Position numbers and translations under genes: made by a program | Notes under the pieces: model-generated | The model's database searches: none | Told to the model about the DNA's origin: nothing | Seen by the model: the letters and a program-made list of their open reading frames with translations, nothing else | NCBI GenBank assembly: GCA_946887385.1 | Contig: CAMPKU010000004.1 | Coordinates: 1-51,797, forward strand | DNA: 51,797 nucleotides | Reading direction: 5' to 3' | Source of the DNA: an uncultured Gammaproteobacteria bacterium | GTDB taxonomy: Bacteria > Pseudomonadota > Gammaproteobacteria > Rariloculales > Rariloculaceae | Shown: piece by piece, positions 43,093-51,797 of the stretch | Position numbering within the stretch: position 1 is the first letter of the stretch | How the letters are laid out: each line of letters begins with the position of its first letter

Positions 43093-43371
43093 GCGGAGCC
43101 CGCGGGTGTGCGTGCTCGAGATAGCGATTTACATGGCGGACCCTCCGGCGCAAGAGTAGATTGGCACGTCCGATAGAGTGCACGCCGATCTTCGGCCCGA
43201 GCTCGCCGACTCCATTCGGGGACCGCCACGTTCAGTGTCGCGGAGCAACAGCCCGATGCAGCGAATCATCAAGCGGCTCGCGAGCCCCATCGATAACCTG
43301 GCGGCGTTCGTCGCACCTTCCGCGAATACGTTCCGCCGCTCCAATCCACACGCGACGAATAGAGATCACAC
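43093..43371. other. 279-base spacer before the secreted repeat protein
   Basis: This spacer holds no convincing gene. A perfect-looking -24 string TGGCACG is at 43162-43168, but the needed TTGC at -12 is absent. A possible 39-residue reading frame runs from ATG 43256 to a stop that overlaps the next ATG (ATGA at 43372-43375). It has GGAG at poor spacing and resembles nothing known. It could be a leader peptide, or it could be chance. Confidence 0.4.
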
Positions 43372-45915
43372 ATGAGACTCATGCGCCAATGGCTTTTGGT
43401 TGCTCCGATCGTGATCGCAAGTTTCGCGGGGCCTGGCGCCGCGCACGCGCAGGATCCATGGACCGTTAGTCTGACGCCAACCTTGAATCCGTTGCCGGTA
43501 GGTTTTTGCGGCGCCGTGCAGCTCACTGTCTTCGATGCGTCCGGCTCGGACGTGCCCCGCAATCCCGCCGGCTTTCGCGTGACGATGGCCGATTTCGACC
43601 TGACCGTCAGCGGCGCGTCGGTGGCGGGTCGCCGAATCGATGGGACGCATTTCGAGGCGTGTGCCTGTCAGGGTGGCATGGTGGGCGGCGAGGCGACGGT
43701 CACGGCGTCGTATCCTGCGGAGGCGCTCGATGCGAGGGCGCGCGTGGCAGACGTGAAGTTCGAGCGTAGCGCGACGTTCACGCTCGCGGCGCCAAGAGGC
43801 GCCAGCGATCCGCCGGCCTGCGTTGCAGCGGCGACGGCGGCTGCAGCTTCGGCTGCTGCACCTCCCGCGGCAACCTCGCGGCCGCTAACCGACGCGGCGA
43901 GCTCGCGTAGGCAGCCGGCGACGCCGGCGCCGGCGCCGGTGGTAGCACCGCCGGCAGTGGGCCTGGCGCCGGGCGCAATACCCGTGAGCGCGATTCCGGA
44001 CGTCCCGCCCGAACCCACCGCACGAGCGCGCACTGACAATGCTCCTTTTACGGGGGAGAGGCTCCCCGACGCGCCGGCTCCCAGCACGGCCATCGGCAAT
44101 CCCACCGACGTTAAGGCGGTGCAAACAGGTGCGGCAGAGGTATTTCTGACCTGGCGTCCGGTTCAGGGATCGAACCCCGACGTGGTGGTTGTCGGGTACG
44201 CAGTGTTCGGCCCGGGGTCGACGGGGCAGCTCATGACGGTGCCCGCGTTCACCGCTTCCGGCGTTCCGCTCGGCGCTCACCAGTGGTTGGTCGGAACCGT
44301 CGTTCGTGCTTTCGGCACGTTACAAGCCGCGCCATACGCCGACTGGTCGCCAGTCAACTTGGAAGTCGTCGCAGGAACGTGGCGCGCCAATCCAAGCGGA
44401 TTCAGCGCCGTCCAAACCGGTGCGGGCGAGGTGCTGCTGACATGGCAGCCCGTGACGGGGCTCCGGTCTTACACGATTCGCGGGGCCGGCTTGCCCGTCA
44501 ATGGCGCAGTCGTTGCGGCGGGCGCCACAACGTTCACCGTTTCCGGGCTGCCGACGGGAAGCCATCAATGGAACCTTTCGAGCCTCTACTTCGATCCGCC
44601 CTTCACGACACCCGCGACAGAATTCCCGGTGGCCGCGGCCAACATCGCTTTGTGGCCTGTGAATCCCGCCGCAGCGTCGTTCACCGCCGTTCAAACGGCT
44701 CCGGGCGAAGTGCAACTGTCCTGGCAACCGGTCACCGGCGTGTCGTTTTACGGCTTGTTCGGGCCCGGTCTCAGCGCCGTCGGGGAGAAACTGTCTGGCA
44801 CGACGACAACGTTCACGGCCAGGAGCGTTCCCGCCGGCCAGCAGCAGTGGTCGGTGGGCAGCTTCTATGAGCCCGGCAACGTGTCGACGGCCATCGCCGC
44901 ATTCCCAACCGTTGCGCTGAACGTGACCGCCGCTGCCGGATCGCCGGCGGCAAGCTCGCCGGCTGCGCCGGCACCCGCGTCGTCGCGTTACCTGGTGTCG
45001 GTCACGGGATTGCGCGCCTATCAAGCATCCGTCGACGACGTGCTCTCGCGCGATGGGCGAGGCGACGAGGTTTATGTCGCCGCGTACGTTCGGCGGTACA
45101 ACCGCCTGACGGGCGAGCTTGCAGAGTCGACCAACCGCGAGAGCGCTACCTACGGGGACGTCGCGAACTTCGGCGCGCAGCGGTTCCAGGCCGGATCGAG
45201 CAGCGGCACCGGCGGCATACAGGACGGCGATTCAATCCCGGACGGCGCGCTCGTCGCAACTCGATCCGCTCCGGTACAGGAGATCGCGTATCCGTGGAAG
45301 CTCTGGGACGGGACGCTGACGGACAGCACCGACGTGCTCATCATCACACCGAGCCTATGGGAGCAGGACACCAAGAGGACGCTCTACGACCTATGGAAGC
45401 AGCAGCAGCTGGATCTCAATTCCGCGCTCCTGATTGCTCCCAGCGTTCAGCAGCAGATCGCGCAGAAGACCTTCGGCGCTCTGGTATCCGGCGCGTCCGG
45501 CACCGGCGGAGGCACGGCCGTGGGCGGTCAATTGCGAATCGCCGCGGACTTCGCGATGGTGAGCTTCGGCCTGCCGATCTACTCGCTGATATCGGCGAGC
45601 AATGACCGGCCGATCGGGCTGCTCGCGAACGGGCCCGACCAAGCCATGCTGCCGAACCATGCCATCGTGCTGACTCGCGAGATCATCGAGGCGGCGTTAG
45701 CGCTCCCGGCGTTGGGGGTTATCCCGTCGCCCATCGCCAACCTTTCGCAAAATGTCTTGAGCGGCGTGCCGCCGCTCGCTCGTCTAGGGGTTGCGGCGCC
45801 TCTGCCGGGCATCATGGTGATTCAATTCGAGGATCGGAACATGCCGGGATTCCTCGCAATTCCCGAACGCCCCGCGATCTATCAAATGTTCATTCAGGTT
45901 GAGCGCATGCCCTGA
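43372..45915 (+). CDS. Large secreted protein with three FN3-like repeats
   Basis: This 847-residue protein has a signal peptide (about 1-25, ending AHA). Its N-terminal beta domain (30-145) has cysteines near 43 and 103-105. A long Ala/Pro/Ser/Thr linker spans about 150-240. Three repeats of 93-98 residues start near 243, 341 and 434, each opening AVQTxxGEVxLxWxPV and closing HQW or QQW, like fibronectin type III sandwiches. A unique C-terminal domain (about 540-847) begins YLVSVTGLRAYQ. No anchor or sorting tail is present. The function is unknown; adhesion or surface binding is plausible, and the linker could be glycosylated by the cluster just upstream. Confidence 0.85.
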   Translation: MRLMRQWLLVAPIVIASFAGPGAAHAQDPWTVSLTPTLNPLPVGFCGAVQLTVFDASGSDVPRNPAGFRVTMADFDLTVSGASVAGRRIDGTHFEACACQGGMVGGEATVTASYPAEALDARARVADVKFERSATFTLAAPRGASDPPACVAAATAAAASAAAPPAATSRPLTDAASSRRQPATPAPAPVVAPPAVGLAPGAIPVSAIPDVPPEPTARARTDNAPFTGERLPDAPAPSTAIGNPTDVKAVQTGAAEVFLTWRPVQGSNPDVVVVGYAVFGPGSTGQLMTVPAFTASGVPLGAHQWLVGTVVRAFGTLQAAPYADWSPVNLEVVAGTWRANPSGFSAVQTGAGEVLLTWQPVTGLRSYTIRGAGLPVNGAVVAAGATTFTVSGLPTGSHQWNLSSLYFDPPFTTPATEFPVAAANIALWPVNPAAASFTAVQTAPGEVQLSWQPVTGVSFYGLFGPGLSAVGEKLSGTTTTFTARSVPAGQQQWSVGSFYEPGNVSTAIAAFPTVALNVTAAAGSPAASSPAAPAPASSRYLVSVTGLRAYQASVDDVLSRDGRGDEVYVAAYVRRYNRLTGELAESTNRESATYGDVANFGAQRFQAGSSSGTGGIQDGDSIPDGALVATRSAPVQEIAYPWKLWDGTLTDSTDVLIITPSLWEQDTKRTLYDLWKQQQLDLNSALLIAPSVQQQIAQKTFGALVSGASGTGGGTAVGGQLRIAADFAMVSFGLPIYSLISASNDRPIGLLANGPDQAMLPNHAIVLTREIIEAALALPALGVIPSPIANLSQNVLSGVPPLARLGVAAPLPGIMVIQFEDRNMPGFLAIPERPAIYQMFIQVERMP

Positions 45916-45948
45916 TACGCGCCTCCTGGCGCGATCCGAATTACGGAG

Positions 45949-45964
45949 TGGCACGAAGGTTGCA
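45949..45964 (+). promoter_or_regulatory. Sigma-54 (-24/-12) promoter, consensus match
   Basis: TGGCACG (45949-45955), AAGG, then TTGCA (45960-45964) is an exact match to the -24/-12 consensus with correct spacing. The expected start site is about 45976, some 28 bases before the ATG at 46004. It lies in the 88-base spacer after the secreted repeat protein. Transcription needs RpoN and an enhancer-binding activator, neither of which is encoded in this window; the NtrX-like protein here lacks the parts needed for it. Confidence 0.8.
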
Positions 45965-46003
45965 CTTTCTCGGGCTCACGAGCGGTCGCCGAGGAGAATC
46001 GCC

Positions 46004-46369
46004 ATGAACCAGCCCGTATTCAAACCGCGTGCGTATGTCAAAGAAGGCTGCCCGTTCTCGTTCAAGTACCTCGTGTTCATGGCCGAGGCGGGGCTGCTCG
46101 AAGAGATCGAGATCGTGCGCTTGCGCGAAGCGGCTCCCGATTTTCAAGCGGTGAAGCGGAACTTGAGCGAGCATCTCGGCAAATCTGCAACGTTTCCGAC
46201 CGTCGAGGTGGAGCCGACGCGCTACCTGAGCGACTCCGACCGCGTGATCGAGCATTTCGCACGGCAGCACGACTTACGGCCCGACGATATGCCGGTGCTT
46301 TCGTTCTACAAAGAGACGATTTTTCCGCAGCTGCTCGAGCATCACAAAGAGGCGAAAGCGAAAGCGTAG
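46004..46369 (+). CDS. Small thioredoxin-fold protein (glutaredoxin / GST N-terminal type)
   Basis: This 121-residue cytosolic protein has a redox-like motif C16-P-F-S19 after the first strand (YVKEGCPFSFKYL). The likely cis-proline of the fold follows in ATFPTVEVEP, then a helix with YLSDSDRVIEHFARQHDL. This is the glutaredoxin or GST N-terminal layout with a single cysteine, so glutathione binding is likely and dithiol chemistry is not. ATG 46004 has GAGGAGAA upstream. An ATG-like start further 5' would place the promoter inside the gene and is rejected. A sigma-54 promoter drives it alone. Confidence 0.82.
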   Translation: MNQPVFKPRAYVKEGCPFSFKYLVFMAEAGLLEEIEIVRLREAAPDFQAVKRNLSEHLGKSATFPTVEVEPTRYLSDSDRVIEHFARQHDLRPDDMPVLSFYKETIFPQLLEHHKEAKAKA

Positions 46370-46398
46370 CCGGCTTTCGGCGCGAAACCCGCTCGCTT

Positions 46399-47769
46399 CT
46401 AGAGCGCTTTCAGAGCCTGCACGAGCTCGGCGGCCTTCGCCTGGCCGTCGCCGTACAGCATGCGCGTGTGATCGAGATAGAACAGCGCGTTCTCGATGCC
46501 CGAGAAGCCCGCACCCTGACCGCGTTTCACGACGATGACGTTCTTCGCCTTGTCGGCGTTCAAGATCGGCATGCCGTAAATCGGGCTCGACTTGTCGGTG
46601 CGTGCGACGGGGTTCACCACGTCGTTGGCGCCGATGATGAGCGCGACGTCGGCGGTTTCGAACTCGGCATTGATCTCACCTTCGTCGTAGATCAAGTCGT
46701 ACGGCACGCCGGCCTCGGCGAGCAGCACGTTCATGTGCCCCGGCATGCGGCCCGCGACGGGATGAATCGCGAACTTCACGGTGACGCCGCGCGCGATGAG
46801 CGCTTGGCAAAGCTCCCAGACTTTATGCTGCGCTTGCGCGACGGCCATGCCGTAGCCGGGCACCACGATCACCTTCTCGGAGAACCCCAGCATGACGGCG
46901 GCGTCCGTGGTCTCGATGGCTTTCAACGTGCCGGCAGGGCCGGTGGCGTCGCCGCTCGCGGTTTCGCCGAAGCCGCTGAAGAGCACGTTGGCGAGCGAGC
47001 GGTTCATGGCTTTCGCCATGAGCTGCGTCAGCAGCGTGCCGGCGGAGCCCACGACGGTGCCCGCGATGATCATCGCGGCGTTGTTCAGCACGAAGCCCTC
47101 GAACGCAACCGCCAAGCCGGTAAGCGCGTTGTACAGCGAGATCACGACGGGCATGTCGGCGCCGCCGATCGGCAATGTCATGGTGACGCCCAGGAGTAAC
47201 GCGAGCAGGAACAGCGCCGCGATCACCTGCATCGAGCCGCCGTTGGCGATGACCGCAGCGCCCGCGATCAGCGTGGCCGCCAGCAACACGAGGTTGACGA
47301 GGTTCTGCCCCCGAAACCGCATGCTGCGCTTGATGAGGCCTTGCAGCTTCGCGAACGCAATGAGGCTGCCGGAGAACGACACCGCGCCGATGATGCCGCC
47401 GAGCACGCCGAGCGTGAGCACGGCGGGCCCGTGCACGGCGCCGGAAAAGAGCTCAACCGCCGCAATGGCGCCCGCGGCGCCGCCGCCCATGCCGTTGTAC
47501 AGCGCAATCATCTGCGGCATGTCCGTCATCGCGACGCGCCGGCCCGTGACCCAGGCCGCGATGCCGCCCACGGCGATGGCCACCGTCATGAGCCCGAAGT
47601 TACCCATGCCCGGCGTCAAGAACGTGATCAGCGTGGCCACCACCATGCCCACGCCGGCCCAGACGATGCCGCTACGCGCCGTGACCGGCGAGCTCATGCG
47701 CTTCAAACCGAGGATGAAGAGCGCCGCGGCGATGAAGTAGCTGGCTTGAACCGCGATGCCGGCGCCCAT
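46399..47769 (-). CDS. pntB: Proton-translocating NAD(P)+ transhydrogenase subunit beta
   Basis: This 456-residue protein has about nine membrane helices in the first 270 residues (domain II) and then the NADP-binding domain III, with PGYGMAVAQAQH, HPVAGRMPGHMNVLLAEAGVPYD and IGANDVVNPVAR. It couples hydride transfer from NADH to NADP with proton entry. The start at 47769 overlaps the stop of the small alpha-2 gene by one base. With the two genes before it, it forms the three-subunit type known from Rhodospirillum rubrum. Confidence 0.96.
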   Translation of the reverse strand: MGAGIAVQASYFIAAALFILGLKRMSSPVTARSGIVWAGVGMVVATLITFLTPGMGNFGLMTVAIAVGGIAAWVTGRRVAMTDMPQMIALYNGMGGGAAGAIAAVELFSGAVHGPAVLTLGVLGGIIGAVSFSGSLIAFAKLQGLIKRSMRFRGQNLVNLVLLAATLIAGAAVIANGGSMQVIAALFLLALLLGVTMTLPIGGADMPVVISLYNALTGLAVAFEGFVLNNAAMIIAGTVVGSAGTLLTQLMAKAMNRSLANVLFSGFGETASGDATGPAGTLKAIETTDAAVMLGFSEKVIVVPGYGMAVAQAQHKVWELCQALIARGVTVKFAIHPVAGRMPGHMNVLLAEAGVPYDLIYDEGEINAEFETADVALIIGANDVVNPVARTDKSSPIYGMPILNADKAKNVIVVKRGQGAGFSGIENALFYLDHTRMLYGDGQAKAAELVQALKAL

Positions 47770-48071
47770 CAGCGTTTGCCCTTGCTGCTCTTGAACATCT
47801 CGAGCATGCGCTCGGTGACTGCGTAGCCGCCGACGGCGTTGCCCGCCGCCAGCACCACGCCGATGAACGCGATCGTGAGCTCGAGGGTGGTGTCGGCACG
47901 GCCCATGGCGACCATTGCCCCGACGAGCACGATGCCGTGCACGAAGTTCGAGCCCGACATCAGCGGCGTGTGCAAGATGACGGGCACACGGGCGATCACC
48001 TCGTAACCCGTGAACGCCGCGAGCATGAAAATGTAGAGCGCTATGAATCCGTCAATCATGGGAGGCGCCAA
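47769..48071 (-). CDS. pntAB: Transhydrogenase subunit alpha part 2 (membrane)
   Basis: This 100-residue protein has three membrane helices (about 8-24, 41-58 and 66-88). It corresponds to the C-terminal membrane part of PntA in two-subunit enzymes. Conserved text includes FTGYEVIARVPVILHTPLMSG and FIGVVLAAGNAVGGY. The reading frame is separate from alpha-1, with 16 bases between them, so this is a true split and not a frameshift. It completes domain II together with PntB. Confidence 0.95.
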   Translation of the reverse strand: MAPPMIDGFIALYIFMLAAFTGYEVIARVPVILHTPLMSGSNFVHGIVLVGAMVAMGRADTTLELTIAFIGVVLAAGNAVGGYAVTERMLEMFKSSKGKR

Positions 48072-48087
48072 TCATGAGAAGCGTCGA

Positions 48088-49218
<1,131 letters not shown>

Positions 49219-49309
49219 CCGACGCTCCGAGCTCTTAGGGTTTTCGGATTCGCGTTGCGGCGGGGCAACGCGTCAAGCGGATTCGGCAAGCCTCGTCGGC
49301 TGCCGATGA

Positions 49310-49325
49310 TGACACAAAGGTGTCA
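49310..49325. promoter_or_regulatory. Short palindrome between pntAA and the HNH gene
   Basis: TGACAC-AAAG-GTGTCA is a perfect six-base inverted repeat in the 170-base divergent spacer. It lies 92 bases before the pntAA start and 64 bases before the HNH gene start. It could be an operator for either gene. No regulator can be named. Confidence 0.4.
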
Positions 49326-49388
49326 CGTAGGCCATTGAATCTTGGCGATCTCTCGGAGAAACTTGGGCCGTTCTAAACAGGTCCGCCT

Positions 49389-50021
49389 ATGCAAGGATCA
49401 TTTCACGCTCTCACTCAAGAAGTCCTGCGTACCGATGTCGCGGGCATGCCACTCGAGTGGGTGGATTACCGCGTGGCTGCAACGCTCTATCACAGCGGCC
49501 AGGTGGCGTATGCCTGCGGCTCGCCCCTTTACCGGATTCGCGGCGGCTACTGCGCCAAAACCGGCGACCGCAGCATCATCGAGGTCAGCTCGATCATCGC
49601 GACGCACGGCGACACGCACACGCTCGAGCGCAACCGCGAGCGCTACACGCCGCCGCTCAATAACCGCACGTTGTTCAAGCGCGACGCGAATCTGTGCATG
49701 TATTGCGGGCTACCGTTCCGGGCCGCAGAGCTCACGCGCGATCACATCACGCCTATCAGCCGCGGCGGCCGCGATGCCTGGACCAACGTGGTCACGGCCT
49801 GCCGCCGCTGCAACAACCACAAGGGCGGGCGCACGCCCGAGGAAGCGCGGCTCCAGCTCGTCGCCGTGCCGTTCACGCCCACGTACGCCGAGTACATCTA
49901 TCTCAAAGGGCGCCGCGTGCTGGCCGATCAGATGGAATATCTGCTCACGCACTTTCCGCGCTCGAGCCCGCTGCACGCGCGGCTGCGCGATGCGCTCGCG
50001 GAAGCCCACCGCGGCTTTTGA
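49389..50021 (+). CDS. HNH endonuclease family protein
   Basis: This 210-residue protein has an HNH domain at about 97-150. Two CxxC pairs hold zinc (CMYC at 103-106 and CRRC at 138-141). Catalytic residues are in LTRDHITPISRGG (H119), DAWTNVV (N133) and CNNHKGGRTP (H144). The N-terminal 90 residues have a separate small fold starting EWVDYRVAATLYHSG. There are no neighbouring methylase or phage genes. Such stand-alone chromosomal HNH proteins are common and their role is mostly unknown; DNA repair or defence are both possible. No clear ribosome site precedes ATG 49389. Confidence 0.88.
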   Translation: MQGSFHALTQEVLRTDVAGMPLEWVDYRVAATLYHSGQVAYACGSPLYRIRGGYCAKTGDRSIIEVSSIIATHGDTHTLERNRERYTPPLNNRTLFKRDANLCMYCGLPFRAAELTRDHITPISRGGRDAWTNVVTACRRCNNHKGGRTPEEARLQLVAVPFTPTYAEYIYLKGRRVLADQMEYLLTHFPRSSPLHARLRDALAEAHRGF

Positions 50022-50030
50022 CGCCGGCGC

Positions 50031-50747
50031 TCACTGCGCGCCCTTCTCGAACAGATAGAGCTGCGTTCCTTCGGGCGCCGTAAGCGTGGCCGACGGTTGC
50101 GCGCGGTCCGCGATCGGCGTGCCGGGGCGCGCGGCGAGCCCTTTCGCGCGCAAGTATTCGAGTCGTGCGTCCAAATTCTCGCAGCGGAAGCTCAAACCTG
50201 CGCGGCAATGCAGCTCGTGCAGCCCGAGTGTCACACCGTGGCCCGCCAGCCGTTGCCAGCCGTGCGGCGCGTCGCCCGCCGCCACCACGGCGAATCCGAG
50301 CGACTGCCAGAACCGGCTCGACGCGTCGAGCTCGCCGGCCGGCAGGCTCACCTCGAACAGCTCGCCGCCGGCGGCGACGTTGTGCGGGTCCCAGGCGCCG
50401 GGCGCGAACGTGCGCGCTTCGATGAGCACCACTTCTTGCCCGGCCGGATCGTTGAAGCCGATCCAGTTGAACTCGTTGTCGCGCAAATGCACCTGCGTCA
50501 CCTCGACGCCCAGCCGCCGCAGCGGCCGCACGTAGTCGGCAATTCCGGGCCGAACGAACGTGAGTTGCGGGCCGCTCTGCTCGCGATCGTGCAAGCCCAC
50601 GGCGATCGCGCCGTCGAAGCACACGAGGTAGGGCTCGGTGAGCGTATCGCCGACCGGCAGGCTGGCGAAGCCGAGCGCGCGGTAGAACTCGAACGACGGC
50701 GCGAGCGGCCGCGCGGCCACCGAGTACTCCAGAAAACGTCCGAGCAT
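50031..50747 (-). CDS. VOC family protein with two tandem VOC domains
   Basis: This 238-residue protein has two repeats of the vicinal-oxygen-chelate fold. The first (about 5-110) opens FLEYSVAARPLAPSFEFYRALGF, in outline, and ends with VVLIEARTF. The second (about 115-235) has ELDASSRFWQSLGFAVV and ends TQLYLFEKGAQ. VOC proteins include glyoxalases, dioxygenases and antibiotic-binding proteins. The metal-ligand set is not clear enough to pick one. The start is ATG 50747, and the gene is divergent from the transporter. It converges on the HNH gene with nine bases between. Confidence 0.85.
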   Translation of the reverse strand: MLGRFLEYSVAARPLAPSFEFYRALGFASLPVGDTLTEPYLVCFDGAIAVGLHDREQSGPQLTFVRPGIADYVRPLRRLGVEVTQVHLRDNEFNWIGFNDPAGQEVVLIEARTFAPGAWDPHNVAAGGELFEVSLPAGELDASSRFWQSLGFAVVAAGDAPHGWQRLAGHGVTLGLHELHCRAGLSFRCENLDARLEYLRAKGLAARPGTPIADRAQPSATLTAPEGTQLYLFEKGAQ

Positions 50748-50848
50748 CGCGGCTCTTTATCCCGCGTGAGTTGGGCGTGCCATTCTGGCAGACTTCGCCG
50801 CGCCTCGCCGCGCAGCCAGTCCACCGAACGCACCGTGTATTCCCCGCC

Positions 50849-51736
50849 GTGATCGCCGAAGTTGCCGCCGTGCTTGCGCCGGTGTTCGTGCTGGCCGCGA
50901 TCGGCTACGCGTGGCGCCTCACCGGCACGCCGTTCGACATGCCGTTCGTCACGCGCATCATCATGTACGTGGCGGGCCCGTGCCTCGTGTTCTCGAGCTT
51001 GTCGCAGCTCACGCTGCCGCTGGCGCAGTTCTGGGAAATGGTGGGCGCGATCCTCGTGGTCACGCTCGGCGTCGCCGCCGTGTCGGCGGCGCTCATCAAA
51101 GTCCTGCGCTTGCCGCAACGCTCGTTCCTGCCCGCCCTGACGCTCGGCAACACAGGGAACCTTGGGCTGCCGCTTTGCTTGTTCGCGTTCGGGCAGGAAG
51201 GTCTCGGCCTTGCGGTGGCCATCTATGTCACGAACTCGCTGCTGCAGTTCACCTTCGTGCCGCTGCTGCACACGCGCGTGTCCGTGGTACGAACGCTGCT
51301 CTCCACGCCGATGCTCTACGGCGCGGTGGCCGGGCTCGGCGTCACCATTGCCGACGTGCGCCTGCCGGAATGGCTCGCCACCACCGTCGCGGCCGTCGGC
51401 GACCTATTGATCCCGCTGATGTTGATGGCGCTCGGGCACACGATCGGCAGCTTGAAGACGCACAACTTGCCCCGCGCGCTCGGTTTGGGCGCCGCGCGGC
51501 TGGCGATCGCATTCGCAGTCGCCGTGAGCGTGAGCTTTGCGCTCGGTCTGTCGGGGGTGGCGCAAGGCGTGCTCGTTCTGCAAGGCGCCATGCCGGCCGC
51601 GGTCTTCAGCTATCTGTTCGCGGCTCAATACGAGCGCGACGCCGACGACATTGCGGGCATCGTGCTCGTGTCCACGCTGCTCGGCGCGCTGACGTTGCCG
51701 TTCCTCGTGTCGTACGCGCTGTGGCTCGCGCGCTGA
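50849..51736 (+). CDS. AEC family (auxin efflux carrier-like) transporter
   Basis: This 295-residue protein has about ten membrane helices in two halves. It belongs to the AEC/PIN-like family, which in bacteria includes malonate and malate carriers and other small-acid permeases. Conserved parts include LGNTGNLGLPLCLFAFG (the asparagine/proline crossing helix) and LQGAMPAAVFSYLFA near the end. I start it at GTG 50849 (VIAEVAAVLAP), because the 26 residues that could precede it from TTG 50771 look like spacer. The ribosome site is weak in both cases. The substrate is unknown. The last 61 bases of the window after it hold nothing I can call. Confidence 0.88.
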   Translation: MIAEVAAVLAPVFVLAAIGYAWRLTGTPFDMPFVTRIIMYVAGPCLVFSSLSQLTLPLAQFWEMVGAILVVTLGVAAVSAALIKVLRLPQRSFLPALTLGNTGNLGLPLCLFAFGQEGLGLAVAIYVTNSLLQFTFVPLLHTRVSVVRTLLSTPMLYGAVAGLGVTIADVRLPEWLATTVAAVGDLLIPLMLMALGHTIGSLKTHNLPRALGLGAARLAIAFAVAVSVSFALGLSGVAQGVLVLQGAMPAAVFSYLFAAQYERDADDIAGIVLVSTLLGALTLPFLVSYALWLAR

Positions 51737-51797
51737 CGAAGCCGGCGTGCGCCACCGCTCCGGGCACCGCGACGCGCCGGCGCGGACCCTACAAGCC

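Noticed and set aside
43162..43177. TGGCACG string suggesting a third sigma-54 promoter, before the secreted repeat protein
   Set aside because: At the required distance the sequence is ATAGA and not TTGCW, so the -12 element is missing.

Overview
This window reads as a piece of a high-GC gammaproteobacterial chromosome, probably from a lineage near the Xanthomonadales, Steroidobacterales or Nevskiales, or an uncultured relative. The assignment is an inference from gene content and order: smg-dprA beside topA-tsaC, a divergent def-fmt-rsmB run continuing into a DUF4390 gene and ntrY-ntrX, priA next to a SPOR-domain gene, and a sigma factor gene followed by small exported proteins. No rRNA, tRNA, CRISPR array, insertion sequence or prophage was seen, and there is no gene-free stretch over 300 bases.

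Layout. 1-3542 (-): two tandem paralogous MacB/FtsX-type permeases of the orphan ADOP kind, the first cut by the window edge. 3734-4466 (+): a vapBC-type toxin-antitoxin pair with a clear palindromic operator. 4492-8696: Ada repair protein, a divergent D-2-hydroxyacid dehydrogenase, a TfoX-like protein, a small exported protein and an HD phosphohydrolase. 8709-11518 (-): prlC and exonuclease III, almost touching. 11672-14685 (+): glutathione reductase and MurJ. 14682-16688 (-): a divergent PurM-like protein and AroE. 16762-20578: Tag glycosylase convergent with a large secreted subtilase. 20677-26648 (-): topA-tsaC, dprA-smg and a LysM protein. 26847-33843 (+): def-fmt-rsmB-DUF4390-ntrY-ntrX, with most junctions overlapping. 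33845-36679 (-): priA and a SPOR protein. 36837-38511 (+): a four-gene sigma factor operon. 38702-43092 (+): a four-gene membrane glycan/glycolipid cluster. 43372-46369 (+): a large secreted repeat protein and a small thioredoxin-fold protein. 46399-49218 (-): three-subunit proton-translocating transhydrogenase. 49389-51736: HNH nuclease, double-VOC protein and an AEC-family transporter.

How genes may work together. The most interesting stretch is 30296-46369. It holds an NtrY kinase with an NtrX-like regulator whose AAA+ domain looks dead (no Walker A lysine, no Walker B aspartate, no GAFTGA loop). It also holds two good -24/-12 (sigma-54) promoter matches: one 36 bases before the glycan cluster and one before the thioredoxin-fold gene. 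The glycan cluster has a GT-C-like membrane protein, a polyprenol-phosphate-sugar-synthase-like GT2, a methyltransferase and a flippase-like integral membrane protein. Next to it is an exported protein with a long Ala/Pro/Ser/Thr linker and three FN3-like repeats. A sigma-54-controlled envelope glycosylation or glycolipid system is a reasonable hypothesis, but it is inferred from context. Much of the rest is core housekeeping (translation start, rRNA modification, replication restart, redox balance, DNA repair) in the tight, overlapping arrangement usual for such genomes.
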